Positions 34,611-42,822 of a stretch of DNA of 64,000 bases are shown here, piece by piece. The position numbers and the translations under genes were made by a program. Each line of letters starts with the position of its first letter. Position 1 is the stretch's first letter. The stretch is from Lentzea pudingi (GTDB taxonomy: Bacteria > Actinomycetota > Actinomycetes > Mycobacteriales > Pseudonocardiaceae): NCBI RefSeq assembly GCF_014646255.1, contig NZ_BMNC01000001.1, forward strand, positions 685,366 through 749,365. The letters are read 5' to 3'. The notes below the pieces were generated by a model. It ran no database searches. It saw only the letters and a program-made list of their open reading frames with translations, and had not been told where the DNA came from.

Positions 34611-36154
34611 GTCTCCAGCAACCTGCCCATCGCTGCGTAGAACACGTCGACGATCTTGGTCGGGTCCTCGGTGGTGTAGGCGTCGCCGCCGGTCGCCCGC
34701 GAGATCGCCCGCAGCTCGACCGGGTCGATGTCCGGCCCGATGCCGATGCCGATGATCTGCAGGGGCCGTTTCGGGTCCTGCAACTCGGCCAGCCGGGCGA
34801 GCAGCTGTTCCTGGTTGATCCCTCGGGGGTCCTCGTTCTTGCCGTCGGTGAGCACCACCACCAGGTTGATCCGGCCCGGCTCCCAGTTCTGCCGGGCCGA
34901 GGTGTAGGCGGCCAGCACCGAGTCGTACAGGCCGGTGGCGCCGTTGGGGATCGCCTTGACCCTGCGGAGTTCGTCCAGTGAGCCGTCGGCCAGGAGCTCA
35001 CCCACCGGCCGCACCGGCAGGAGTTCCTTGTGGTCCTTGTCGCCGTCGAGGTTCGTGGAGAACCGCCACAGGCCGATCTTCGTGGTCGGCTTGAACAACC
35101 TGATGCCCAACTCGGCGGCCCGGATGGTGAGCGTCATCCGGTCGGTGGCGGCCTCGGGGACGACCTGGGCCATCGACCCGGACACGTCCAGCAGCACCTG
35201 CATCCGGGCGCTGCGGTTGACCGCCGCCCACTGGTTGAGCAGTTGGTCGGGGTCGGCGGGAGGCGCGACCGGCCGGACCACCGCGGCGCTCGAACCCCCG
35301 AGGGCCCGCCCGTCGGGCCCGCGCAGACCCGCCTCCGCGAACTGCCCTGCGGAGGCCTGGTCGAGCAAGCGGCTCAGGAACTGTTGCGCCACATCACGTT
35401 TGCCCTGATCGGAACCGGGCAGGACGACGTACGGGTAGTCCAGCGAGGGCACGGCGGGATCGGCGTACACCCCGACCAGACCGTGTTTTCCCAAGTCCGA
35501 CTCCGGGGTCACCACGCCGTCCAGTGGCCGCGCGGGATCGAATAGCTCGGCGGGCTTCTGGACGGTGTGCTTGGTGAGCTTGCGCAGCGTCAGTGCATAG
35601 GAACCGGCCGGGTCCGGAGCGGACCCGGACAGCTCACCCGTGGCGATCAACGCCGACAGGCCTGCCGGGTCGACGGCCGGGTCGACGAGTCCGATCGCCG
35701 GCTCACCGCTGAACACCTGGGCCCAGGTGGGCGTTCGCTCCGGCCAGCCGAACCGCCGCGCGGCGGTCTCGGTCAGCCCCAGCACGATGGGCGAGGACGC
35801 GATCGACGGGCCCGTGACGGGGATGTCCCACGCACCCCGCCGCTGGGCGCGCAGCAGCCACTGGGACGACTCCGGGATCCACACATCCGGTGTGGCCTGC
35901 GCGAGGGACCCGACGGCCTCAGCGGAATCCCGCGCGATCACCTCGACCCGGTAGCACGCGGCACCGTCCTGTTCCGACACGCGGGCCACGGCCGAGGCGA
36001 TGCCCGGCGCGGCCACGACGCTGAGCGTGGTGACCGTGTCACAGCTCGAGGAGGAGAGCCGTTCGTGCAGGTAGTCGAAGCCGAACCACCCGGCGAGCGA
36101 AAGCACGAGCAGGATGCTCAGGATCACCACCGGTGAGTCCGAACGCCGAGCCAC
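34607..36154 (-). CDS. Membrane-anchored fusion of solute-binding-like domain and VWA domain
   Basis: 515 residues. One N-terminal helix (PVVILSILLVLSLAGWFGF) is followed by an extracellular solute-binding-like region (about 40-290: TLSVVAAPGIASAVARVSEQ, VWIPESSQWLL). A C-terminal von Willebrand A domain shows a complete metal site: DVSGSMAQV (DxSxS), ATGLYDS (Thr) and VLTDGKNED (Asp). Probably an outside-facing binding or assembly scaffold. Start: GTG at 36154 just before the signal anchor. First gene of the operon that ends with aftD, suggesting an envelope-assembly partner. Confidence 0.8.
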   Translation of the reverse strand: MARRSDSPVVILSILLVLSLAGWFGFDYLHERLSSSSCDTVTTLSVVAAPGIASAVARVSEQDGAACYRVEVIARDSAEAVGSLAQATPDVWIPESSQWLLRAQRRGAWDIPVTGPSIASSPIVLGLTETAARRFGWPERTPTWAQVFSGEPAIGLVDPAVDPAGLSALIATGELSGSAPDPAGSYALTLRKLTKHTVQKPAELFDPARPLDGVVTPESDLGKHGLVGVYADPAVPSLDYPYVVLPGSDQGKRDVAQQFLSRLLDQASAGQFAEAGLRGPDGRALGGSSAAVVRPVAPPADPDQLLNQWAAVNRSARMQVLLDVSGSMAQVVPEAATDRMTLTIRAAELGIRLFKPTTKIGLWRFSTNLDGDKDHKELLPVRPVGELLADGSLDELRRVKAIPNGATGLYDSVLAAYTSARQNWEPGRINLVVVLTDGKNEDPRGINQEQLLARLAELQDPKRPLQIIGIGIGPDIDPVELRAISRATGGDAYTTEDPTKIVDVFYAAMGRLLET

Positions 36155-36413
36155 AGGCCCCAACCCCTCGTCGCCGCTGACAGGTCGAGGCAGCCTAGCC
36201 CGAAGACGGTAACGAGTCGGTCTTGTTCGGGGGTGGTTTCGGTGAGCATGCGACGGGCCTCTGGGTCGACCTCCGGTTGAGCACGCAGGCGAACGGGTGC
36301 ACGTCAGCCTGACCACCGACATCATCCACACCAGCGGCCAAGTCCGACTTCTGCTCGGACGCCAGCCAATTCGAGAGCGGCCGGTGTGCATGATCGATAC
36401 GATTCGCGCGCAT

Positions 36414-36485
36414 CATGGAGTAGATCAGTGGCAGATCACCCCGCTCGGGACGGGGAGGGCGCGGGTTCGATTCCCGCCTCCATGT
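36414..36485 (+). tRNA. tRNA-like gene with anticodon CGG (Pro), atypical
   Basis: 72 nt folding into a full cloverleaf with no mismatches. Acceptor catggag/ctccatg (7 bp), U8, D stem gatc/gatc with loop AGTGGCA, anticodon stem ccccg/cgggg with loop CTCGGGA (anticodon CGG, G37 as in proline tRNAs), variable loop of 5, T stem gcggg/cccgc with loop TTCGATT. C1:G72 fits tRNA-Pro. Unusual points: a very short D loop, an A11:U24 pair (otherwise a hallmark of bacterial initiator tRNA), U73 instead of A73, and TCCG rather than CCA at the 3' end. It ends 22 nt before the start of a large orphan gene. Confidence 0.75.
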
Positions 36486-36507
36486 CCGACGAACCGTGGA
36501 GTCCGCT

Positions 36508-38823
36508 GTGGCCGACCAGATCCACACCGCTTCGCCGGGTTACGCCACCGGCCAGTTGGCGCGGGCGTTGGCCGCGGCGATCTCCGCGGGCACCGAGGCC
36601 GACCGCGAGCGGGCGCTGCGGAAGGTGCGGCGCTGGGAGGACGTCGTCAGCGGAATGGCCGACGGCACGCTTGCGGTCGGTTCCCGCACCCCGGTCGCGG
36701 ACACCCCGGCGTGGGTGACGCTCGAGGTCGCGCACGGTGGCTTCGCGACCGGCAGGTACCTGGCCGAGGTGCCGCTGTCCGAAGACGAGACCGCCCGCGT
36801 CGCTTCCCTCCCGGACGAGGTTCCCGGCGGCACCGAGCGGGAACGGCTCAACCTGTGGTATCTCGGCGACGCCGGTCAGGCCGAGCTCCTGGACGCGGTC
36901 CGCGCCGGGCGTTTCCGGGTCGAGGTGCCCGAGGACGCGGCGCTGCCTGTGGTGGCGTTGCTCCTGGACCGGGGTTTCCCGGAGCAGGCTCTCGACCTGG
37001 TCGCCGAGCTGCGGCCGCTGATGCACCGGCTGCGGTTGACGCCGCGCTTCGAACCGGTTGCCCGTCCGTCGGACTCCGCCGTCCGGGTGGCCTCGGTGCG
37101 GGATGCCGCCGCGTCCCTGCGTGCCGTGCGGGTGCCTGCGCAACTCGCGAAGATGCGCGCCGCGGTGACGGTGTGGGAACCGCTGTACGACCGGCTGCTG
37201 GCGTTGTGGTGCCGCACCGTCGACGGTGAGCTACCGCAGCTCGGGGAGGACGGATCCGTGCACGGCGGCTGGCCGTGCCGGACGTGGCCCGCGGACTGGA
37301 CGGCGGCCAGGGCTCAGTGGCTCGCGGACTTCGCCGACATGTGCCGCACCGTGGCACCCTCGGGAAGGCAGACCAACCCGAAGAACAACTTCGCGAGACT
37401 GCGTCGCGCGCTGGAGTCCTGCCCAGATGGCAGCCTCGAGCTCACCGCGCGGGAGGTGGGCTGGATCCGCCGTGCCATCGCGAACACGGTGAGCCGCCGG
37501 GGTGCCCCGGAGACAGAACAACGCGGCGCGTGGCACGCCGCCCAGGCGGCGACCGTCATGACGCCGACGAGGGCTGCGCTGGCCCGTGTGCTCGCCTCCA
37601 GGCTGAACCGGTTCCCGGCTGACGGCGGACTTCCGTCGCTCGACGTCGCGACGGCCGCGGTGTCCGAAGCCGAGACGACCGCCGAGATTCCTTGCGGCAC
37701 AACGATGCCGGACCGCCTGGTGCGCAAGGCGGCTCGAGCGCTCGAAGCGCCAGCGGACGAGCTGGTGCGCCTCGGCGTGATCACCTCAGGCGAAACGCTG
37801 GCGGCCGTGCTGCCGCAGCTCACCTCGCGGCTGCTCAGCGCGGCGATCGACGACCCGGTCGTGGCGGGGCTGCACGAGCAGACCTACACGGCATTCCGGC
37901 GCCGCCGCGGCCTGCTCCTGCTCAACCTCGAGCACCAGGTGCGGTTCACCGAGCTTCCCTGGGTCCAGGCCCTCGCCCCCTTCAAGTCACCCCAACCGGA
38001 CAACGCCGCAGCCGCTCGTCGCGCCCTGCGGCAGATCACGATGCTGGCACTCACCGCATTCCCGCACGCATTGCTGCCGAACCCGCTGGTGACCGAGATC
38101 AGGACACTCGCGAAGCAAGCGGAACTGGAGCTGCCACTCGTGGAGGAGGTGGCCGCGGACATCTTCATGGGCACGTTCACCACCAAGTGGCGCGACGCCG
38201 CCGCGGTGGCGAGCCGTCTGCTGTCCGGCACGCTCTACGCGAACTACTACGACCTGCCCGCGGACTGGTCCGAGCCGCAGCACACGCTCCTGCACTGGGG
38301 CAAGCGAACAGCCACGGACTTCACGGAACTGTGCCGGCAGCGGGCGGGCACCACCGGTGGCTCCACCGCGGCCAACGGCATGCTGCTGGAACAGAGCCAG
38401 ATCCTGACCACGCACAACCTCGCCGTGCTGGTCGACGCCCTGGACCTGACCGAGGAGCTGCACGAACGCGCGCCGGGACTGGCGGGGCGCACGTTCAGCT
38501 GGATCGTGCGCAGGCAGGCCCAGCGCACGGACCACCTGCACGCGGCGCTGATCCAGGTGAAGAACACCGCGTACGCATGGCGCCAGGCCCTCTTCCTGCT
38601 CAGCTTCTGTGAACCCAGCGTGCAGATGTCGCTAGCGGCGAGGTTGGGCACTGAGCTTCGCGGCATCCGGCTCGTCCCCGCGGTAGAAGGGCTCCTGCAA
38701 GTGCTCGATGGAGATCGTTTCACACCGGCCGGAACGATGCGACGCGGCAATGGCAGGCGGTTCCTCGGCTGGGCCCAGGAAACGAACCCGTTCCTGGGCT
38801 ATGCCGACGGCAAACGTCGGTGA
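36508..38823 (+). CDS. Large protein of unknown family directly downstream of the tRNA
   Basis: 771 residues, no family recognised. No signal peptide or membrane helix; mostly helical with many Arg- and Trp-containing segments, for example QTNPKNNFARLRRALESC, GTFTTKWRDAAAVASRLL and LLLNLEHQVRFTELPWVQ. Start: GTG at 36508 with GGAG 7 nt upstream; a GTG at 36496 is possible but lacks such a site. Composition and GC3 match the neighbours, so it does not look recently acquired. No other gene is on its strand nearby; the tRNA 22 nt upstream is its only partner. Function unknown; RNA or tRNA binding is a hypothesis from position only. Confidence 0.8.
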   Translation: MADQIHTASPGYATGQLARALAAAISAGTEADRERALRKVRRWEDVVSGMADGTLAVGSRTPVADTPAWVTLEVAHGGFATGRYLAEVPLSEDETARVASLPDEVPGGTERERLNLWYLGDAGQAELLDAVRAGRFRVEVPEDAALPVVALLLDRGFPEQALDLVAELRPLMHRLRLTPRFEPVARPSDSAVRVASVRDAAASLRAVRVPAQLAKMRAAVTVWEPLYDRLLALWCRTVDGELPQLGEDGSVHGGWPCRTWPADWTAARAQWLADFADMCRTVAPSGRQTNPKNNFARLRRALESCPDGSLELTAREVGWIRRAIANTVSRRGAPETEQRGAWHAAQAATVMTPTRAALARVLASRLNRFPADGGLPSLDVATAAVSEAETTAEIPCGTTMPDRLVRKAARALEAPADELVRLGVITSGETLAAVLPQLTSRLLSAAIDDPVVAGLHEQTYTAFRRRRGLLLLNLEHQVRFTELPWVQALAPFKSPQPDNAAAARRALRQITMLALTAFPHALLPNPLVTEIRTLAKQAELELPLVEEVAADIFMGTFTTKWRDAAAVASRLLSGTLYANYYDLPADWSEPQHTLLHWGKRTATDFTELCRQRAGTTGGSTAANGMLLEQSQILTTHNLAVLVDALDLTEELHERAPGLAGRTFSWIVRRQAQRTDHLHAALIQVKNTAYAWRQALFLLSFCEPSVQMSLAARLGTELRGIRLVPAVEGLLQVLDGDRFTPAGTMRRGNGRRFLGWAQETNPFLGYADGKRR

Positions 38824-38925
38824 CAACGAGGAGACTCCGCCACACCATGCGCTCATCGGCATGAGCGCGCGTTCTGGGGCTGATCGCGGGCAAGCGACGC
38901 CTGTGCCGAGCGCGGCTGGTGAGGA

Positions 38926-39297
38926 CTACGCGAGGCAGCGCAACCACACCACACGCGGCCCGCCGTTCCCTTCTTCGCCGGGCTCCACATCCACGATGCC
39001 CAACCGCACGCGGGTCTTCGTGGCGGTGTCGGTACCGATGCAAGTGGGCCCATCCGCGCCGTCGTGCCACAGACCGTCCCGACTGGCCCACGACGCGCCG
39101 GTGACGATGTGGCTGTTACCGGCGCGGGTGTCGTTGCTGTCGTGCAACGAGATCGCTGTCCCGTGCGCGTTCGGCATCGCCCAGCCCTCGACGACATCGG
39201 GAGTCGCCGAGTGCCGCGTGGTGAACCCCCAGGCCCCGAACACGATCGCGACGACAACACCCACTGCCGCCGGCGCGACGAACCGCCTCATGTCCAT
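38926..39297 (-). CDS. Small membrane-anchored secreted protein
   Basis: 123 residues. A single N-terminal helix (RFVAPAAVGVVVAIVFGAWG) is followed by an external domain of about 95 residues with a Cys in GPTCIGTD and another near the C-terminus (VWLRCLA), which could form a disulfide. Start at 39297 (MDMRR) or two codons later. No family recognised. Convergent with the 771-residue gene, and about 130 bp from the MBL hydrolase gene upstream on the same strand. Confidence 0.6.
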   Translation of the reverse strand: MDMRRFVAPAAVGVVVAIVFGAWGFTTRHSATPDVVEGWAMPNAHGTAISLHDSNDTRAGNSHIVTGASWASRDGLWHDGADGPTCIGTDTATKTRVRLGIVDVEPGEEGNGGPRVVWLRCLA

Positions 39298-39429
39298 AGC
39301 TGTTCATACCAGCACATGTAGCCAGCTGGGCTTGTCGACCGCTCCGCGGCATGTGCGGATGTTCTGGTTGAGCTGAAGCCCCGCTCATCGCGCACCGAGC
39401 TAGGAGAAGCTGTCGACTGAGGTCGGTGT

Positions 39430-40176
39430 TCAGTCGATGGTGAGGGGAATGACGAGGTCTTCCTCCGCTGCCAGCACATCGCCACCGAACTCGGCTCGCG
39501 CGGCGGCCACGGAGGCGGCCCGATCGTTGCCCGGCCAGAAGTGGGTGAGCAGGAGCCGGCGCGCGCCCGCGAACTGGGCCCATCGACCCGCCTCGGCCGA
39601 GGTCATCAGGTTGCGCACCGGCCGGCTGACTTCGCCGTCCCGATCGGTGGCCTCGACGATGAACAGGTCGGCGTCCCGGCCGAGTTCGGCCAGCAACGGG
39701 TCGGGACCGGTGTCTCCGGTGTAGGCGAGGATCATCCCGTCGGCCTGCAGCCGGACGCCGGCGTTGGGCACGTAGTGCGGCAGCGACACACCGGTCAGCG
39801 TGAACGGGCCGACCCGGTGGGCGCCGGGCAGGGGGTGCACCTCGAAGACCGCGCGCAGGTCCACATCCGGCTCCAGGCCGCTGAGCCGGGCGAGCACACC
39901 GGGCGGGCAGTAAAGCGGCATCTTCGGTTCGCGTGGACCGCCGTAGAGGCGTATGCGGAACAGGCCGTGCAGGTCGATGCAGTGATCGGGATGCTCGTGG
40001 GTGATGACCACAGCGTCCACCGCGCCATCCGGGCAGAGGGCCAGCAGACGAGGCAGCGTGGCATAGCCGAGATCGAGCACCAGCCGGTATCCGTCCCACT
40101 CCACCAGAAATCCGCTGCATGCTCGCCCAGGCTCGGGGAATGCACCACAACTACCCAGCACGGTGATCTGTCGCAT
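39430..40176 (-). CDS. MBL-fold metallo-hydrolase
   Basis: 248 residues. The metallo-beta-lactamase metal-binding signature is VVITHEHPDHCID (HxHxDH); further ligands are in LAYTGDTGPD and LLLTHFWPG. The opening QITVLGSCGAFPEPGRACSG is like RNase Z/ElaC-type and related cytosolic MBL hydrolases. It probably cleaves a phosphodiester or thioester; no exosite for tRNA 3' processing is evident, so I do not call it RNase Z despite the tRNA 3 kb away. Confidence 0.85.
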   Translation of the reverse strand: MRQITVLGSCGAFPEPGRACSGFLVEWDGYRLVLDLGYATLPRLLALCPDGAVDAVVITHEHPDHCIDLHGLFRIRLYGGPREPKMPLYCPPGVLARLSGLEPDVDLRAVFEVHPLPGAHRVGPFTLTGVSLPHYVPNAGVRLQADGMILAYTGDTGPDPLLAELGRDADLFIVEATDRDGEVSRPVRNLMTSAEAGRWAQFAGARRLLLTHFWPGNDRAASVAAARAEFGGDVLAAEEDLVIPLTID

Positions 40177-40401
40177 CCCGGAATCATGCCTTTCGGTGAC
40201 ATCGTCGAGCGCATCTTCCTAGCCCGATCCTCCATCCCAAGCTCGTCTTCCGCATTGGAATACCGGTGGCCGTCCGCAGTTCGGCATGAGCGCGTCTCCC
40301 GCTCGGCACACGCTCAGCGGCATGAGAGTGCATGGATTCGGCAGTCGCATGCCCATAGAGGCGCGCACGGTCGGCCGGACGGCATCGCCCATCAGCGGGT
40401 C

Positions 40402-40725
40402 CTACCGCCGCATTGCGTGCGCAGTACGGCTCTGGCCAGTTCGGTAGGCGTGCCCGTGGTGCTGTCGACGGTCATGTAGATGGTGTCGTGGTTGTGAACC
40501 ATGCGGTGGTGGCCTCGTGCGAGCCGTTCGGGTCGCGCCGGTCACGTTCTCGCTGTTCTGCGACCGCGAGCGGGCACGTGACGCACACCAGCAGCACGTG
40601 CAGACCGGACAACGCGTCCATCCATGCTGGCAGCAGGTCTGGAGTCAGCAGCAACTCGTCGATGACCAGGTTGTCACCTCCGTGTGCGAACGCGGCGGCG
40701 TCGAAAGGGCCACGCAGTACATTCG
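40402..40725 (-). pseudogene. Broken chloramphenicol-phosphotransferase-like gene
   Basis: One frame reads FDAAAFAHGGDNLVIDELLL, then LPAWMDALSGLHVLLVCVTC and PLAVAEQRERDRRDPNGSHE, matching the middle of the CPT family (VDDVLL, W-x-x-L-x-GLDVLFVGVRCPL-x-x-x-x-x-RE-x-x-RGDR). A frameshift near the GSHE segment moves the end (HDTIYMTVDSTTGTPTEL) to another frame, and the N-terminal P-loop is absent. A dead resistance-type phosphotransferase gene. Confidence 0.7.
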
Positions 40726-40892
40726 ACCCCCTCGCGGGCGCTCACGTGCTCGCTTCAAGCTGCGAGGGCTTCCCGCTGTCGGCGAACGTCCGCTTCTGCC
40801 GATGAGCGGATGTCCGCCGAAACAGGCGCCGCCTCAGTCGCGAACGTGTTGAGCATGACCGGCCGAGTCTGCTGCGCTGTCCTACCCTCCGA

Positions 40893-42716
40893 TCACCAGG
40901 ACACTTCGGGTTTGTACAGCCGAAACCAGATTTCCAGGTCGATCACCCGTTCCAACGCCGCACGCGGCACCAAGGGCAGCTTCTCGACGTCCATCGTCAG
41001 CAGGTGGCTCAGCTTGCGCGCGTCGACCAGCGCGCCGACGGGGGAGTGCCGGTCTGCCAGGATTTCGCCCGCCCTCCGCTGGATCTCCGCGCAGTAGGAG
41101 ACATTCTGAGTGGACGGATAGGGGCTCTTGCGGCGTTGCAGCACCGAGTCCGGCAGCAGGTCCCGTGCCGCCGCCCGGAGGACGGACTTCTCCATGCCGT
41201 CGAAGGTCTTCATCGACCAGGGGATGTTGTACGCGTACTGCACCAGCCGGTGGTCGCAGAACGGGACGCGCACCTCCAGGCCGGTGGCCATGCTCATGCG
41301 GTCCTTGCGGTCCAGCATCACGCGCAGCCACCGCGTCAGGCACACGTGGAGGATCTGGCGCATCCGCCGTTCCACCGCGCTCTCGCCCGGCAGCACCGGT
41401 GTGCGAGTCATGGCGTCGGAGTACGAGTCGGCGCGGAACCCGGTGACGTCCACCTTCGCCTCCACGTCCGGGCGCAGCATCGAGCCGAGCGCGTGGTCGC
41501 CGGTGACGAGCAGCCACGGGAACATCGGGGTCGCGACCATCCCCGGGTCGTGGAACCAGCCGTAGCCGCCGAACACCTCGTCGGCCGACTCGCCGGAGAG
41601 CGCCACCGTGGACCTCGCGCGGACGCCGCGGAAGAGCAGGTACAACGAGGAGTCCAGTTCTCCCCAGCCGACCGGGACGTCGCGGGCGCGCACTGCCGCG
41701 ACGCGCACCTCCTCGGCCAGCAGGTCGGCCGGGTCGAGCACGATGCTGCTGTGGTCGGTGCCCACGTGGTCGGCGACGATGCGCGCGTACGGCGAGTCCG
41801 GCGTGCCGCGCATGTGGTCCGGCCTGAAGTTCCGTTCCTGGTCGGCGAAGTCGACCTCGAACGACGACACCGGCGTGTCCAGCAGGGCCGTGGCGAGCGC
41901 TGTCACCAGCGAGGAGTCCAGGCCGCCGGAGAGCAGTGAGCACCGCGGCACGTCGCTGACCAGTTGGTCGCGCACGATGCCGGTGAGCATGTCGCGGACC
42001 GTGTCCACCGTGGTGGCCAGGTCGTCGGTGTGGCCGGCGGCCGTGATCTCCCAGTAACGGCGCTCCCGCAGTCCGTCGGGCGTGAGGACGGCGAGGTGCC
42101 CGGCGGGCAGCTCCCGGATGTCCTCCCAGACCGCCGCGCCGGGGGTGCTGACCACGGCGAAGATCTCGCGCAGCCCGTCGGGGCCGACCTTCCGCGAGAT
42201 CAGGGGGTTGGCCAGGATCGCCTTGGGCTCGGAACCGAACACCACGCCGTCCCGCGTTCGCGCGTAGTAGAGCGGTTTGATCCCCATGCGGTCGCGGGCC
42301 AGGAGCAGGGATCGGCTGCGGCTGTCCCAGATCGCGAACGCGTACATCCCGGTCAGGTGGTCGACCACCGCCTCGCCCCACTCGAGGTACGCGCGCAGCA
42401 CGACCTCGGTGTCGCTGCGGGTGAGGAACGGGTGCCCCCGCTCGCGCAGCCGGCCGCGCAGTTCCTCGAAGTTGTAGGCCTCGCCGCTGTAGGTGATCAC
42501 CACCTCGCCGGACGGCGTCGCCGCGGTCATGGGCTGGACCCCGCCGTCGAGGTCGATCACCGCCAGCCGCCGGTGACCGAGTCCGGCGGGACCCCGGGTC
42601 CACACGCCGCCCGCGTCCGGGCCGCGGGCCGTCATCGTCTCCGTCATGTCGAGCAGGATGTGCCGTTCCTTCATCAGGTCACGTTCGTAACTGACCCATC
42701 CGGTCACGCCGCACAT
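40893..42716 (-). CDS. asnB: Asparagine synthetase (glutamine-hydrolysing), AsnB type
   Basis: 607 residues. It starts MCGVTGWVSY, so Cys2 is the glutaminase nucleophile after Met removal; this fixes the start at 42716 rather than an in-frame ATG five codons upstream. The N-terminal Ntn domain contains LGHRRLAVIDLDGG; the synthetase domain contains LLSGGLDSSLV (PPi loop). It makes a carboxamide from a carboxylate with glutamine nitrogen and ATP. In secondary-metabolite clusters such enzymes amidate products rather than Asp. Divergent from an O-methyltransferase gene, at the left edge of the cluster. Confidence 0.92.
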   Translation of the reverse strand: MCGVTGWVSYERDLMKERHILLDMTETMTARGPDAGGVWTRGPAGLGHRRLAVIDLDGGVQPMTAATPSGEVVITYSGEAYNFEELRGRLRERGHPFLTRSDTEVVLRAYLEWGEAVVDHLTGMYAFAIWDSRSRSLLLARDRMGIKPLYYARTRDGVVFGSEPKAILANPLISRKVGPDGLREIFAVVSTPGAAVWEDIRELPAGHLAVLTPDGLRERRYWEITAAGHTDDLATTVDTVRDMLTGIVRDQLVSDVPRCSLLSGGLDSSLVTALATALLDTPVSSFEVDFADQERNFRPDHMRGTPDSPYARIVADHVGTDHSSIVLDPADLLAEEVRVAAVRARDVPVGWGELDSSLYLLFRGVRARSTVALSGESADEVFGGYGWFHDPGMVATPMFPWLLVTGDHALGSMLRPDVEAKVDVTGFRADSYSDAMTRTPVLPGESAVERRMRQILHVCLTRWLRVMLDRKDRMSMATGLEVRVPFCDHRLVQYAYNIPWSMKTFDGMEKSVLRAAARDLLPDSVLQRRKSPYPSTQNVSYCAEIQRRAGEILADRHSPVGALVDARKLSHLLTMDVEKLPLVPRAALERVIDLEIWFRLYKPEVSW

Positions 42717-42741
42717 GGTTTTCCAATCCACAGTAGACAGA

Positions 42742-42769
42742 CCGAAACGGTGCGGTTGCTCCGTTTCGG
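42742..42769. promoter_or_regulatory. Operator-like inverted repeat between asnB and the O-methyltransferase gene
   Basis: ccgaaacgg and ccgtttcgg, a perfect 9-bp palindrome with a 10-nt spacer, in the 106-bp gap between two divergent genes of the cluster. Placement suggests a regulator site acting on both. Confidence 0.5.
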
Positions 42770-42822
42770 CGACAAAGGCGATCGCGGTGGACCGCGCCGC
42801 CGGACGTCGGGAGGATGGCTAC

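Noticed and set aside
36414..38823. Genomic island inserted at a tRNA gene
   Set aside because: No integrase nearby, no second copy of the tRNA 3' end noticed, and the adjacent gene has native-like composition.
39430..40176. RNase Z assignment for the MBL hydrolase because of the nearby tRNA
   Set aside because: No flexible-arm exosite visible and the gene is 3 kb from the tRNA on the other strand; generic MBL call kept.
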